A stretch of 63,430 nucleotides of DNA from Candidatus Rokuibacteriota bacterium (GCA_016866775.1 VGLJ01000024.1:1-63430); one strand, 5' to 3'. Counted from the first letter of the stretch, positions 7,294-16,826 are shown. Notes: generated by a model from the letters alone, not told the origin. Numbers and translations: made by a program.

Positions 7294-10272
7294 TCAGCGC
7301 GCGTTGAGACCCGCGAGGCCCTGGCGAGCGGCGTCGGCGATGTCGGAGGGGAGGTTGCCCTGCGCGAGGAGCTTGCGGTAGACGATCGCGGCGGCCTCCG
7401 GCTGCTTGGCCGCGGCGAGGCTCTGCGCGGCCGCGAGCATCGACTTGCGTGCGACGGGCGTGTCCGGGGCGACGTACGCGGCGGTCATGAAGTACTCCGC
7501 CGCGGCGAGCGCATCGCCCTCGCCACGGTACGTCTCGCCGATCCCTTGCGCCGCCTCCGCGACGATGCCCGTGTCGCGGTCGAGCACGAGCGCCTGCAGC
7601 AGCGTGCGCGCTTCCGGCCACTTCTTGTCGGCGATCAGCGCGCGCGCCTGGCGGCCGGCGGCGTCGCGACGGATCTCGGCGACGCGGCTGTCGCGCATCG
7701 CGGCGGCATAGGCCTCGACCGCGCCCGGCATCTGGCCCGTGCTCTCCCGGGCGCGGCCGAGCGCGAGCCACGCGCGCCCGACCTCCGCGTGATTCGGATT
7801 CGCGGCGACGAAGCGCTCGAGCGTCGTCACGGCCTCGGCGCTCCGCCCCGTGTAGGTCTGCGCCTCGGCGAGCGCGACCGTCGCGCCTTCCACGAACGGG
7901 CTCTTCGGGTAGCGCTGGAGCAGGAGCGAGTAGCTCTCGTGCACGACCGGCCACGCGCGCGCGGACGCCGCGGCGCTGCCGACCCGCTCGAGCGCGTCGT
8001 CCGCGACGTCGTCCGACGGAAACTCCGCCACGAGCCGCTTGGCGTGATCGAGCGCCGCCGGCCACTTCTTGTCTTCCACGGCGTAGCCCGTGAGCACGTA
8101 GAGCAGCTTCGGAAGCATGGCGGGTGTCGCGGTCGCCAGCGCGTTCTGCGCGACCGGCGCGAAGCTTCGCGTGTCTCCCTTGAGATACGCCACGGCCGCC
8201 AGGCCGTACTCGGCAGCGTTGGTGACGGCGACCGGTCCGGCATCGCGCGCGTCGGTCAGCGTCTTCTGCGCCTCGTCCAGCTTCCCGGTGCCGAGAGCGA
8301 CGGCGCCCGTGCCGAGCGTGGCGAGCCCCGTTTCGCCGGCTCGCGCGGCCGCGGCGAACGCCCGCCCGGCATCCGAGGCTTTGCCCGTCGCCAGCAGCGC
8401 CGCGCCGAGCGCGGCGTTCGCCCGGCCGACCAGCGGCGACGAAGGCGCGCGCGAGATCCATTCGCGGAGCATCGGCTGGGCGGCATCCACCCGGCCCGCG
8501 CGCAGCAGCAACAGCGCGCGGTTGAGCTTCGCGAACTCGATCCGCGGATGCGACGCGTAGCTCGAGAGCAGCCGCTCGATCAGCGTGCGCGCCTCCTCGA
8601 GATCGCCGTCCGCGAGCGCCAGCTCGGAGGCGAGCAGCAGCGCGTCGCCGGCGAGCGCATGCTCGGGGTACGTCTTCACGAAGTCGAGGAAGTGGCGCCG
8701 CGCGTCGGCGTTACGGTCCTGCCGCAGCGCGGTCCAGCCGAGCGCCAGGCCGATACCGGCGGCCTCCTTCGCCTGCGGCGCCTCGACGAGCACGCGGCGG
8801 AACGATTCCGACGCCGTGGTGAAATCACCGGCGTGGTACGCGGCCTCGCCCCGAAGGATGAGCGCCGCCGTGCGGAGCTCGAGCGGCAGCGGCGCCACGA
8901 GCAGCGACCCGACGTCGCTCGCGGCCTGCCCGAACTCGCGAAGCTCGAAGTTCGTCCGCGCGAGGCGAATCGCCGCGTGCCAGCCGATGAGTCCCGACGA
9001 CTCCGCCTGGCGCGCGAGATCGTAGTGCGTGCGCGCCTCGTCGCGATTGCCGTCGGCGTTGGCGGCGTCGCCGGCCACGAGCAGCACCCACGCGCGCGTG
9101 GTCCGGTCGAGCTGACTCGAGAGGAGCTCCTGGACGATCGCCTGCGCCTCGGGGCCGCGCTTGAGGTCGGTGGCACCGGCGGCGAGCCGCAGCAGCACCG
9201 GGACGAAAAGCGGCGAGCGGCGCGTCCGCAGCGGCTCGACGGCGCGGCGCGCGCCGTCGACGTCCTGGGTGCCGAGGAGTGCCCACGCGAGCCCGGCGTC
9301 CGCCCAATCGCGCTCGAGCGCGCTGTTGCCCGCGGTGGAGCGCACGGGCATCGCGAGCACCGCCTGCAGCGATGCGACGGCTTCCTTCGAACGGTCGGCG
9401 GCGAGCGCCCACCACCCCCGGCGCAGCAGACCGGTCTCGAGCAGAGGATGCGGGCCGCCGTCGGTGAAGCGCTTGAGCGCGGCCTCGGCGTCGCCATGGC
9501 GCCCGATGCGGCCGAGCGTCTCGCCGTGCCAGAACGCGACCTCACGGACGAGCGGCGGCGGCACCGTGCGCGCGATCAGCGCCGCCCACGCGCGCTCCGC
9601 GTCTTCGAAGCGGCCGAGCGCGTAGAGCGCGAGCCCGAGGCCGTGGCGCGACCACCCGTCGAGCGGGCTCGGCACCGAGGCGCCCGAGAGACGCCCGAAG
9701 ATGTCGCGGGCGCGCGCGGCGTCGCCGCCCTTCAGCGCCGTCCAGCCGCTACCGGATTGCGCCCATACCGCGAGCGGCTGGCGCGGCTCCGAGGCGACCT
9801 GCCGGAAGAGCGGGTCCGCGAGATCGGCCCGGCCGAGCGCCCAGTGGGTCTCCGCGAGCCAGTAGCGTGCCTCGGCGATCAGCTCGCGCTCGGACGCGCC
9901 GCGCACCGCCTGCTCGAGCACCTCGCGCGCCTTCTCATGCTCGCCGCGATAGAATCGGCCGAGGCCGCACTTGAGCTGCTCGGAGGCGCTCGGCAGCCAG
10001 GCCCAGAAGCACGGCGCGGTCCCCGGCGGCGTCAGCGGCGCCATCGGCTTGTCGGCCGCGGGGACCAGGACGGCGGCGGGCCGGACGACCGGAATGTCGC
10101 CGGGCGGCGGGGGCAGCGGCAGGCTCGGCGCGGCGATGGCCGGCTTGTCACCCGGCGTGTACACGAACGGCACCAGGTGGCTGACGTCGGGGGGCGGCGG
10201 CGTCGGCGGCAGCGGGGTCGCCGCGCTCAGCGCGAGCCACGCGAACGCCAGCGCCGCGACGCGCGCGGTCAC
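7294..10272 (-). CDS. Large exported TPR-repeat protein
   Basis: This 992-residue protein has a signal peptide (ALAFAWLALSAATPLPP). A Pro-rich stretch follows to about residue 75, then tetratricopeptide-type helical repeats along the rest of the chain. Alanine-rich pairs such as ARYWLAETHWALGRADLA recur about every 34-40 residues. The GTG start at 10272 overlaps the stop of the upstream TPR gene (GTGA), so the two are translationally coupled. Proteins of this build act as envelope scaffolds or as lipoprotein or polysaccharide export partners. No enzyme domain is visible, so the function is unknown. Confidence 0.8.
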   Translation of the reverse strand: MTARVAALAFAWLALSAATPLPPTPPPPDVSHLVPFVYTPGDKPAIAAPSLPLPPPPGDIPVVRPAAVLVPAADKPMAPLTPPGTAPCFWAWLPSASEQLKCGLGRFYRGEHEKAREVLEQAVRGASERELIAEARYWLAETHWALGRADLADPLFRQVASEPRQPLAVWAQSGSGWTALKGGDAARARDIFGRLSGASVPSPLDGWSRHGLGLALYALGRFEDAERAWAALIARTVPPPLVREVAFWHGETLGRIGRHGDAEAALKRFTDGGPHPLLETGLLRRGWWALAADRSKEAVASLQAVLAMPVRSTAGNSALERDWADAGLAWALLGTQDVDGARRAVEPLRTRRSPLFVPVLLRLAAGATDLKRGPEAQAIVQELLSSQLDRTTRAWVLLVAGDAANADGNRDEARTHYDLARQAESSGLIGWHAAIRLARTNFELREFGQAASDVGSLLVAPLPLELRTAALILRGEAAYHAGDFTTASESFRRVLVEAPQAKEAAGIGLALGWTALRQDRNADARRHFLDFVKTYPEHALAGDALLLASELALADGDLEEARTLIERLLSSYASHPRIEFAKLNRALLLLRAGRVDAAQPMLREWISRAPSSPLVGRANAALGAALLATGKASDAGRAFAAAARAGETGLATLGTGAVALGTGKLDEAQKTLTDARDAGPVAVTNAAEYGLAAVAYLKGDTRSFAPVAQNALATATPAMLPKLLYVLTGYAVEDKKWPAALDHAKRLVAEFPSDDVADDALERVGSAAASARAWPVVHESYSLLLQRYPKSPFVEGATVALAEAQTYTGRSAEAVTTLERFVAANPNHAEVGRAWLALGRARESTGQMPGAVEAYAAAMRDSRVAEIRRDAAGRQARALIADKKWPEARTLLQALVLDRDTGIVAEAAQGIGETYRGEGDALAAAEYFMTAAYVAPDTPVARKSMLAAAQSLAAAKQPEAAAIVYRKLLAQGNLPSDIADAARQGLAGLNAR

Positions 10273-11672
10273 GACTTGCCCTTCGGCTTGTCGGCGGGCT
10301 TGCCGCCGTTCGCCGGCTTGGACGGGGTCTTCGCGAGCCGCTCGCGCACGGCCTTCACGCGCTGCTGGGCCCAGTCCCGCAGGCTCGAATCCGGGCTCTT
10401 GCTCGCCACCGCTTCGTACGCGGCCAGCGCGGGACGCAGATGCTGCTGCTCCTCGTGCGCGAGCCCGAGCCCGGCGAGCGCGCGATAGCGCACCGACGCG
10501 GCCGCGCCCTCGACGGCGGTGACGCCTTCGAACGCCTTCACCGCTTCCGGGTACCGCTTGAGCTTCAGGTCCGCTTCGCCGGCGAGCAGCCATGCCTCGG
10601 CGCGCACGGTCTCGTCCTCGCTCGGCGCGGCGGCGCGCGCGAGCGCCCCGGCGTCCTTCCACTCCTTGCGCTTGAAGGCGACGTTCGCGAGCTCGAGCGC
10701 CGCGCGGCGCGACAGCGCGTCGTCGGGGAACTCCTTCCGGAGCCGGCGCCACGTCGCTTCCTGATCCTTCGCGCGACCGAGGCGTCCGGCGAGCTCCGCC
10801 GCCTCGAAGAGGCCCTCGGGCGTCGGCGGCGATTCGTTGACGCGCGCCTGGTACGCGGCCTGGAGATCGTCGCGGTCGCCGACGCGCGCGAGCGCGTCGC
10901 CCAGCAGACGGCGCGCCGCCGGCGCCAGCTCGTGCTTCGGATTCGCCTCGAGGAACGCCTCGAGGTCGGCGGTTCCGGTCTTCGCATCGCCGCCGCGCAC
11001 CCGCGACAGCCCGGTGAGGTACTGCGCCTCCGGCCGGAGCGCGTGGTTCGGATAGTTCGTCACGAAGTCGACGAGCACCGGGGTCGCCTCCGCGTAGCGC
11101 TTGCTGTCGACGAGCGCCCGCGCGAGGTAGAGCGTGGCCGACGGCGCGAGCGTGTGATCGGGCGCCGTCGCGAGGAGCTCGCGGAAGTGCTTCACCGCCG
11201 CCTCGGGCTTCTTGCTCTCGAGCTCGACCCAGGCGAGGCCGTAGATCGCGTCGGGCGCGATGAGCGACGCCGGATCGCCGCGGAACACCTCTTCGAAGAC
11301 CGGACGGGCCTCGGCGTAGCGCTTCAGCCGGAACAGCGCTTCCGCCTCCCAGAGCCGCGCTTCGTTGGGGCGGCCGGGCGCCGGCGTCATGCGCTGCACC
11401 TTGCGGAACGTCTCGAGCGCGCGCTCGTGCAGGCCGACGCCGAGCCACGCGCGCCCGAGCAGCAGCGTGGCGTTCGGCACGCGCGCGTCGCTCGGGAACT
11501 CGGTGACGAAGCGGTCGAGGGCGCGCGCGGCGAGCGCGCTCAGGCCGTCGGCCAGCGCGCTGTCCCCCACGAGATAGAGCCGGTCGGCTTCCTCGAGGGC
11601 GGCGACAGGCGGGGCGACGACGGCGACGAGCAGCAGGAGGAAGGCCGAAAACATCAACGGTCGGCGCTTCAT
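10269..11672 (-). CDS. Exported TPR-repeat protein
   Basis: This 467-residue protein begins with a clear signal peptide (MKRRPLMFSAFLLLLVAVV, likely cut after AALE). About eight to ten TPR-like units follow, many of the YbgF/outer-membrane type (FVTEFPSDARVPNATLLLGRA, FVTNYPNHALRPEAQYLTG). The C-terminal 20 residues are Lys/Pro-rich (KPANGGKPADKPKGKS). Similar repeats occur in BamD- and CpoB-like periplasmic proteins, but there is no lipobox and no neighbouring tol/pal or bam gene. It is first in a two-gene operon with the larger TPR protein. Its role is not assignable. Confidence 0.8.
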   Translation of the reverse strand: MKRRPLMFSAFLLLLVAVVAPPVAALEEADRLYLVGDSALADGLSALAARALDRFVTEFPSDARVPNATLLLGRAWLGVGLHERALETFRKVQRMTPAPGRPNEARLWEAEALFRLKRYAEARPVFEEVFRGDPASLIAPDAIYGLAWVELESKKPEAAVKHFRELLATAPDHTLAPSATLYLARALVDSKRYAEATPVLVDFVTNYPNHALRPEAQYLTGLSRVRGGDAKTGTADLEAFLEANPKHELAPAARRLLGDALARVGDRDDLQAAYQARVNESPPTPEGLFEAAELAGRLGRAKDQEATWRRLRKEFPDDALSRRAALELANVAFKRKEWKDAGALARAAAPSEDETVRAEAWLLAGEADLKLKRYPEAVKAFEGVTAVEGAAASVRYRALAGLGLAHEEQQHLRPALAAYEAVASKSPDSSLRDWAQQRVKAVRERLAKTPSKPANGGKPADKPKGKS

Positions 11673-11723
11673 GGTGACGATTCATGGTAGCACGCCGGTC
11701 ACGGGCGGTATGCTTGTCGCGGC

Positions 11724-12365
11724 GTGAAACTCTGCGTGTTCGACCTCGATCACACCCTCGTGAACTCGCCACTGGACCTCGCGGCCATGGCCCTCGACAT
11801 CCGGGCGATGTTCGAGCGGGCGTGCGGGCCCCTGCCCGCACGCGAGGACCGCTATCGCGTGGGCGAGCTGATCGACCGCTGCCGGGCCGAGTCCGCGGAG
11901 CTGGAGTCGGCCGCGTGGACGATCGCGCTCGGCCACGAGCGGCGCGCCGTCGACGGGGCCTGGCTCGAGCCCGGAGCGCTCGAGGCGGTCCTCGGCGCGC
12001 GGGCGGCCGGCTGCGGCGTCGCGCTGTGGACGAACAACGCCCGCGTCGTCACCGACCTCGTCCTCGACCGGTTCGGCCTCCTGCCCCACTTCGACCTCGT
12101 GGTCACGCGCGACGAGATGGGCGCGCTCAAGCCGGCGCCGGACGGCTGGTCGGTCATCGCGCGGCGCTTCGGCACGCGCGAGGTCGAGGCCGTCGTCGTC
12201 GGCGACTCGTGGGTGGACGGGCTCGCCGCCGCCAAGGCCGGGGTGCCGTTCGTCGCGTATCGCGCGAAGGCGGCGGATCTCGCGCGCTGGGGCGTCGAGC
12301 CGGTCGCGCACATGACGGACCTGGCCGATCTCCCCGGCTGGCTGAAGGCACGCACAGGCTGCTGA
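11724..12365 (+). CDS. HAD-family hydrolase (phosphoglycolate-phosphatase-like)
   Basis: This 213-residue HAD enzyme has motif I FDLDHTLV (nucleophile Asp7, acid Asp9), motif II Thr/Asn in ALWTNNAR, motif III Lys in GALKPAPDG and motif IV GDSWVDGLAA. The helical cap between motifs I and II identifies subclass I. Likely substrates are small phosphorylated metabolites; which one cannot be read from sequence. Its TGA overlaps the ATG of rarA by one base (TGATG), so it may be co-expressed with that repair gene. Confidence 0.85.
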   Translation: MKLCVFDLDHTLVNSPLDLAAMALDIRAMFERACGPLPAREDRYRVGELIDRCRAESAELESAAWTIALGHERRAVDGAWLEPGALEAVLGARAAGCGVALWTNNARVVTDLVLDRFGLLPHFDLVVTRDEMGALKPAPDGWSVIARRFGTREVEAVVVGDSWVDGLAAAKAGVPFVAYRAKAADLARWGVEPVAHMTDLADLPGWLKARTGC

Positions 12366-13744
12366 TGGAGATGGATCTCTTCGGCACCCGCGGAGGCCCC
12401 GGATTCACTCCGGGGCCGGAGCGTGGGGGACATGGGGGGTGCGCCTCGCACCCCCCACCTCTCGCCGAGCGCATGCGACCGCAGGCGCTCGGCGAAGTGG
12501 TCGGCCAGGACCATCTGCTCGCCCCCGGCCGCGTGCTGCGCACCGCGATCGAGCGCGGCGAGCTGCACTCGATGGTCCTCTGGGGCCCGCCCGGCTCGGG
12601 CAAGACGACGCTCGCCTCGCTGATGGCGCAGGTCTCCGGCGCGCGCTTCGTCGCGTTCTCCGCGGTCCTGTCGGGCGTGAAGGAGATCCGCGCCGTGATC
12701 GCGGAAGCGGAGACGCACCAGCGCCGCGGCGTCAAGACCGTCCTGTTCGTCGACGAGATCCACCGGTTCAACCGCGCGCAGCAGGACGCGTTCCTGCCGC
12801 ACGTGGAGCGCGGCACGATCGTGCTGATCGGCGCCACGACGGAGAATCCGTCGTTCGAGGTCAACGCGGCGCTGCTGTCGCGCTGCCGCGTCTACGTCCT
12901 CAATCCGCTCGACGAGGCGGCGCTCATCCTGATCCTCCGCCGCGCGCTCGCGGACGGCGCGCGCGGCCTGGGTGGATCCAACGTCGCCATCGACGACGAC
13001 GGGCTCGCGGCGGTCGCGCGGATCGCGAACGGCGACGCGCGCGGCGCGCTGAACATCCTCGAGGTGGCGGTGGCGCTCGCGCCGGAGAGCGAAGGCCGGC
13101 GGCGCGTCAGCGAGGCGACGATCACCGAGGCCGCGCAGCGGCGCACGCTCCTCTACGACAAGGCCGGTGAGGAGCACTACAACCTCATCTCCGCGCTCCA
13201 CAAGTCGCTGCGCGACTCCGACCCCGACGCGTCACTCTACTGGCTCACGCGCATGCTGGAAGCGGGCGAGGACCGCCTCTACATCTTGCGGCGCCTCGTG
13301 CGGTTCGCCTCGGAAGACGTCGGCAACGCCGACCCCCGCGCGCTCACGCTCACGCTGGCGGCGAAGGACGCCTACGACTTCCTCGGATCGCCGGAAGGCG
13401 AGCTGGCGCTGGCGCAGGCGACCTTGTTTCTGGCGCTGGCTCCCAAGTCCAACGCGGTCTACGTCGCGTACGGCGAGGCCCAGAAGGACGTACACGAGCG
13501 CCCGGCCGAGCCGGTCCCGCTCCACATCCGGAACGCGCCGACCGGGCTCATGAAGAGCCTCGGGTACGGGAAGGGCTACCAGTACGCCCACGACGCCCCC
13601 GACGCCCGGGTCGACCAGGACGACCTGCCGGCCTCTCTCCGGGGCCGCGAGTACTACCGCCCGACGGACCGGGGCCTGGAGGCCGAGCTCGGGCGTCGTC
13701 TGGCCGAGTGGAGGCGCTGGCGGTCGGAGCGCCGGGCCCGCTGA
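12365..13744 (+). CDS. rarA: Replication-associated recombination protein A (AAA ATPase)
   Basis: RarA/MgsA is the bacterial homologue of Mgs1/WRNIP1 and acts at stalled replication forks and gaps, binding SSB. The 459 residues contain Walker A WGPPGSGKTT, Walker B FVDEIHRFN, sensor 1 ATTENPSFE and the C-terminal tetramerisation region with RPTDRGLE near the end. The normal start MDLFG is separated from PLAERMRP by about 24 extra residues (about positions 9-32, Gly/Pro-rich). These are encoded by a dispersed palindromic element inserted in frame. The insertion lies before the ATPase core, so activity is probably kept. Confidence 0.95.
   Translation: MEMDLFGTRGGPGFTPGPERGGHGGCASHPPPLAERMRPQALGEVVGQDHLLAPGRVLRTAIERGELHSMVLWGPPGSGKTTLASLMAQVSGARFVAFSAVLSGVKEIRAVIAEAETHQRRGVKTVLFVDEIHRFNRAQQDAFLPHVERGTIVLIGATTENPSFEVNAALLSRCRVYVLNPLDEAALILILRRALADGARGLGGSNVAIDDDGLAAVARIANGDARGALNILEVAVALAPESEGRRRVSEATITEAAQRRTLLYDKAGEEHYNLISALHKSLRDSDPDASLYWLTRMLEAGEDRLYILRRLVRFASEDVGNADPRALTLTLAAKDAYDFLGSPEGELALAQATLFLALAPKSNAVYVAYGEAQKDVHERPAEPVPLHIRNAPTGLMKSLGYGKGYQYAHDAPDARVDQDDLPASLRGREYYRPTDRGLEAELGRRLAEWRRWRSERRAR
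12395..12456. repeat. Family A palindromic element, copy 1, in frame inside rarA
   Basis: Two hairpins sit side by side. GGCCCCGGA (12395-12403) pairs with TCCGGGGCC (12409-12417). GGGGGGTGCG (12434-12443) pairs perfectly with CGCACCCCCC (12447-12456) around a CCT loop. The spacer reads GGAGCGTGGGGGACAT. Related copies lie at 15614, 16875, 22398, 23932 and 26191. This one is translated as part of the RarA N-terminus with no frame disruption. Confidence 0.85.
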
Positions 13745-13800
13745 CGGCCTTTTGCGGGTTATCCCTAATAGGTAGGACAGGACGTGCCGATGACCACCAT

Positions 13801-14037
13801 GTGGAAACTTCTTCCGGCTGTCGGGTGTGGGCCCTGGCCCTCGGGGTCGCGTGGATCGTCTTCCTCGGAGGATGCACGCGGCCGGACGGCCCGGAGGTCT
13901 ACGCCTCGTGCAAGCCGCGGGAAGCTCGCAGAATCGAGAACGACGGCACGCTGACCGCCGCCCTGGCGCGACAGGCGGCCGAGAGCCAGAGCTACCGGGA
14001 CTGCCTCGAGCGGCGAAGCGTCCGGGTCGCGCGCTGA
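13801..14037 (+). CDS. Small putative lipoprotein
   Basis: About 78 residues. A hydrophobic signal (VWALALGVAWIVF) ends in the lipobox LGGC, giving a mature peptide of roughly 50 residues. The mature part contains ASCKPREARRIEND and SYRDCLERR, so two further cysteines could form a disulfide. No family is recognised. The GTG at 13801 is my preferred start; GTG 13822 would give a shorter signal. It lies between rarA and a convergent receiver gene. Confidence 0.5.
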   Translation: METSSGCRVWALALGVAWIVFLGGCTRPDGPEVYASCKPREARRIENDGTLTAALARQAAESQSYRDCLERRSVRVAR

Positions 14038-14042
14038 GCCGG

Positions 14043-14399
14043 TCAGCCGCGCGTCGAGCCTGCCAGGATGGCCGCGACCGCGGACGTGACCGTCTCGCGG
14101 TCGAGGGGCTTCGCGATCACCCGACCGCTCACCTGAAGGTTCGGGACGTTCCATCCCGCCGACATCGCGATGATGCGCGCGTCCGGGAACGCGCGGCGGA
14201 TCTCGCGGATCATCGCGATCCCGTCCATCCCGGGCATGAAGATATCGGCCAGCACGACCGCCGGCTTGAGCTCGGCGAAGCGGTCGTAGCCCTCCTGGCC
14301 GTCGGCCACGAGCGCCACGTCGTAGCCCGCCGTTTTCAGCATCGTGGCGAGCATCTCGCGCGCGTCCGCGTTGCCGTCGACCACCAGGACGTTCTGCAT
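14043..14399 (-). CDS. Stand-alone response-regulator receiver domain
   Basis: At 118 residues this is close to the minimal CheY fold. The acidic pocket is in VLVVDGNADARE, the phospho-acceptor Asp in VVLADIFMPGMDG, the Thr/Ser switch in IIAMSAG and the Lys in VIAKPLD. There is no output domain. It differs from the YCGA group of receivers in this window and is closer to typical receivers with the MPGMDG motif. It is convergent with the small lipoprotein gene and divergent from ddl. No kinase is adjacent. Confidence 0.85.
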   Translation of the reverse strand: MQNVLVVDGNADAREMLATMLKTAGYDVALVADGQEGYDRFAELKPAVVLADIFMPGMDGIAMIREIRRAFPDARIIAMSAGWNVPNLQVSGRVIAKPLDRETVTSAVAAILAGSTRG

Positions 14400-14491
14400 G
14401 TCCTCCTCGGCGGGCCGGTCGGGCGGCCCGCGGGAGTGTACACCGGTCCCCGCGCCGTGGGAGCCTTCCCTCTCATGGCTGATAAGATCGC

Positions 14492-15640
14492 GTGGAGATG
14501 CGACCGCGACGCGTCGGCGTGATCTTCGGCGGGCGCTCCGGCGAGCACGAGGTGTCGCTGGCGTCGGCGGCGTCGGTCATGGCGGCGCTGCGGCGCCGCG
14601 GGCACACGGTCATCCCGATCGGCATCGCGCGCGACGGCCGCTGGGTCGTCGGCGGCGACCCGATGCACGTCCTGTCCGAGGAGGCGCGGCACGCGCTGCC
14701 CGCGGGTGACGCGACCGGCGGCGTGAAGAAGGCGCTCGCCGATCGCGCGGACACCCAGCACGCCGCCACCTCCTCCCTCGTGCGCATGGAGCCTCCCGGC
14801 GGCTTGCCGGCCGAGCTCCGCCAGGAGATGGACGTCGCCGTGATCATGCTGCACGGGCCGTACGGCGAGGACGGGACGATCCAGGGCCTGCTCGAGCTCG
14901 CGGGCGTGCCGTACACGGGCGCGGGCGTGATGGCCTCCGCGATCGGCATGGACAAGGCGATGATGAAGACCGTCTTCAGCGCGCACGGCCTGCCGCTCGT
15001 CCCGCACATCGTCGTGATGCGGCACGAGTGGGAGCGCGATCCGAAGACCGTCGCCGCGCGCGTCGCGAAGGAGATCGGCTTCCCGTGCTTCGTGAAGCCC
15101 GCCAACCTCGGCTCGAGCGTCGGCATCAGCAAGGTGAAGACGGCGGACGAGCTGGCCGCGGGCATCGACGAAGCCGCGCGGCACGATCGCAAGATCGTGG
15201 TGGAGCGCGGCATCACCGCGCGCGAGATCGAGGTGAGCGTGCTCGGCAACGACGTGGCCGAGGCGTCGCTGCCGTGCGAGATCGTCTACACCGCCGACTG
15301 GTACGACTACGAGACGAAGTACGTGGAAGGCCTCGCGCGCCTGCTGATCCCCGCGCCGATCTCCGACGAGCTCACCGCGCGCTTCCGCGCACTCGCGATC
15401 CAGACGTTCCACGCGATCGACGCGGCGGGGATGGCGCGCGTCGACTTCTTTCTCGAGGGCGACCGTCAGATCTACGTGAACGAGATCAACACCATCCCAG
15501 GGTTCACGAGCACGAGCGGGTACGCGAAGATGTGGGAGGCGACGGGCGTCGATTACCCGACTCTTGTCGATCGCCTGCTCGAGCTGGCGCTCGAGCGGGC
15601 TCGATCGACCGACATGGGGGGTGCGAGACGGATCGAATGA
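14492..15640 (+). CDS. ddl: D-alanine--D-alanine ligase
   Basis: This ATP-grasp enzyme joins two D-Ala for the peptidoglycan pentapeptide. The 382 residues show the N-terminal GVIFGGRSGEHEVSLASA, the Mg/ATP loop CFVKPANLGSSVGISKVK, the Tyr-containing omega loop and the C-terminal VNEINTIPGFTSTSGYAKM. The length and the insert after residue 75 fit the longer DdlA/VanA type. GTG 14492 and ATG 14498 are both possible starts. The last eight codons (MGGARRIE) and the stop fall inside a palindromic repeat, so the original C-terminus was probably altered slightly. murG follows, consistent with a cell-wall cluster. Confidence 0.95.
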   Translation: MEMRPRRVGVIFGGRSGEHEVSLASAASVMAALRRRGHTVIPIGIARDGRWVVGGDPMHVLSEEARHALPAGDATGGVKKALADRADTQHAATSSLVRMEPPGGLPAELRQEMDVAVIMLHGPYGEDGTIQGLLELAGVPYTGAGVMASAIGMDKAMMKTVFSAHGLPLVPHIVVMRHEWERDPKTVAARVAKEIGFPCFVKPANLGSSVGISKVKTADELAAGIDEAARHDRKIVVERGITAREIEVSVLGNDVAEASLPCEIVYTADWYDYETKYVEGLARLLIPAPISDELTARFRALAIQTFHAIDAAGMARVDFFLEGDRQIYVNEINTIPGFTSTSGYAKMWEATGVDYPTLVDRLLELALERARSTDMGGARRIE

Positions 15641-15711
15641 CGTCGGGGGTGCGAGGCGCACCCCCAACGCCCCCACGCTCCGGGCGCGGAATGAATCCTC
15701 GCCCTCCGCGA
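15614..15711. repeat. Family A palindromic element, copy 2, between ddl and murG
   Basis: Here the element is in the opposite orientation to copy 1. A perfect hairpin GGGGGTGCG/CGCACCCCC spans 15645-15665 around AGG. It is followed by CCCCCACGCTCCGGGCGC and a decayed second hairpin around GGAATGAATCC. An extra half-copy, GGGGGGTGCGAG, at 15616-15627 supplies the 3' end of ddl. The element fills nearly all of the ddl-murG gap. Confidence 0.8.
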
Positions 15712-15716
15712 CTGCC

Positions 15717-16826
15717 GTGACGACTCGCCCCTTTGTGATCGCCGGCGGCGGCACCGGCGGTCACACCAGCCCCGGGCTCGCGGTCGCGACCGCGCTTCAG
15801 GCCCGCGGGCATCGCTGCGTGTGGGTCGGCAGCCGCGACGGCATCGAGGCGAAGCGTGTCCCCGCCGCCGGCATCGAGTACGTCGCGATCTCGACCGGCA
15901 AGCTGCGCCGGTACTGGGACTGGCGCAACGTCAGCGATCTGCTCGTGAACGTGCCCGCGGGCATCATCGGCGCGTGGCGCGCGCTCGGCCGGTTGCGGCC
16001 GCGCGCGGTCTTCGGCACCGGCGGCTTCGTCGCGCTGCCCGTCGTCACTGCCGCCGCGCTGCGCGGCATTCCGACCGTGATCCACGAGCAGACCGCGGTG
16101 CCGGGGCTCGCCAACCGCGTGTCGGCGCCGTTCGCGCGCCGCATCGCCGTGACGTACGCCGACTCCGCGCGTCACTTCCCGGCGGAGAAGGTCGTCGTGA
16201 CCGGCAATCCCATGCGTCCGGAGCTGCGTCGGGGATCGCGCGCGGACGCGCTCGCGCGCTACGGCTTCGATCCCGGGCTGCCGGTCGTCTACGTCACCGG
16301 CGGTGCGCTCGGCGCGCACCGGATCAATCGCGCCGTCGGCGAGACGCTGCCCGCGCTGCTCGTCCACGCGCAGATCGTCCACCAGAGCGGCGACAACCCG
16401 ACGACGGGCGACCTCGCGTGGCTCCGCGAGCGCCGCGCGGCGCTGCCGCCGGCCCTCGCCGCGCGGTACGTCGTCACGCCGTTCGTCGGCGCCGAGCTCG
16501 CCGATCTCTTCGCGGCGACGTCACTCGTGATCGGGCGCTCGGGTGCGGGCACCGTCAACGAGTGCTGCCAGCTCGGGATCGCGGCGCTCTACGTGCCCCT
16601 GCCGGGCACGAGCGGCGACGAGCAGACGGCGAACGCGCGGCTCGTCGAGCGCGACGGCGGCGCCGCGCTGCTGCCGCAGGACGCGCTGACGCCGGCCACG
16701 CTGGCCGAGCGCGTCGTGGCGCTCGTCAGCGCGCCGGATCGGTTGAAGGCGATGGGCGAGCGCGCGACGGCGCTCGGAGTCCCCGACGCCGCCGAGCGCA
16801 TCGCCGACGTGCTGGAGACGCTTTAG
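15717..16826 (+). CDS. murG: UDP-GlcNAc:lipid I N-acetylglucosaminyltransferase MurG
   Basis: MurG transfers GlcNAc to undecaprenyl-PP-MurNAc-pentapeptide to make lipid II at the inner face of the membrane. The 369 residues have the two Rossmann halves of GT-B enzymes. The N-terminal G-loop is IAGGGTGGHTSPGLAVA, then VFGTGGFVALP and HEQTAVPGLANR. The C-terminal nucleotide-sugar site includes SGAGTVNECCQLG and PLPGTSGDEQTANA. Start GTG 15717 gives the canonical N-terminus; the frame further upstream only reads repeat DNA. It probably forms a cell-wall unit with ddl. Confidence 0.95.
   Translation: MTTRPFVIAGGGTGGHTSPGLAVATALQARGHRCVWVGSRDGIEAKRVPAAGIEYVAISTGKLRRYWDWRNVSDLLVNVPAGIIGAWRALGRLRPRAVFGTGGFVALPVVTAAALRGIPTVIHEQTAVPGLANRVSAPFARRIAVTYADSARHFPAEKVVVTGNPMRPELRRGSRADALARYGFDPGLPVVYVTGGALGAHRINRAVGETLPALLVHAQIVHQSGDNPTTGDLAWLRERRAALPPALAARYVVTPFVGAELADLFAATSLVIGRSGAGTVNECCQLGIAALYVPLPGTSGDEQTANARLVERDGGAALLPQDALTPATLAERVVALVSAPDRLKAMGERATALGVPDAAERIADVLETL

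Noticed and set aside
6022-10488. Very long plus-strand open frame of about 1,490 codons opposite the AOR and TPR genes
   Set aside because: Composition is Arg/Glu/Ala repeats typical of antisense frames in GC-rich DNA. It has no domains, and the minus strand there encodes recognisable proteins.
7294-11841. Single 1,515-residue reading of the minus-strand TPR region
   Set aside because: The first about 520 codons are an out-of-frame reading of the upstream TPR gene. The signal peptide at GTG 10272 marks the true start.
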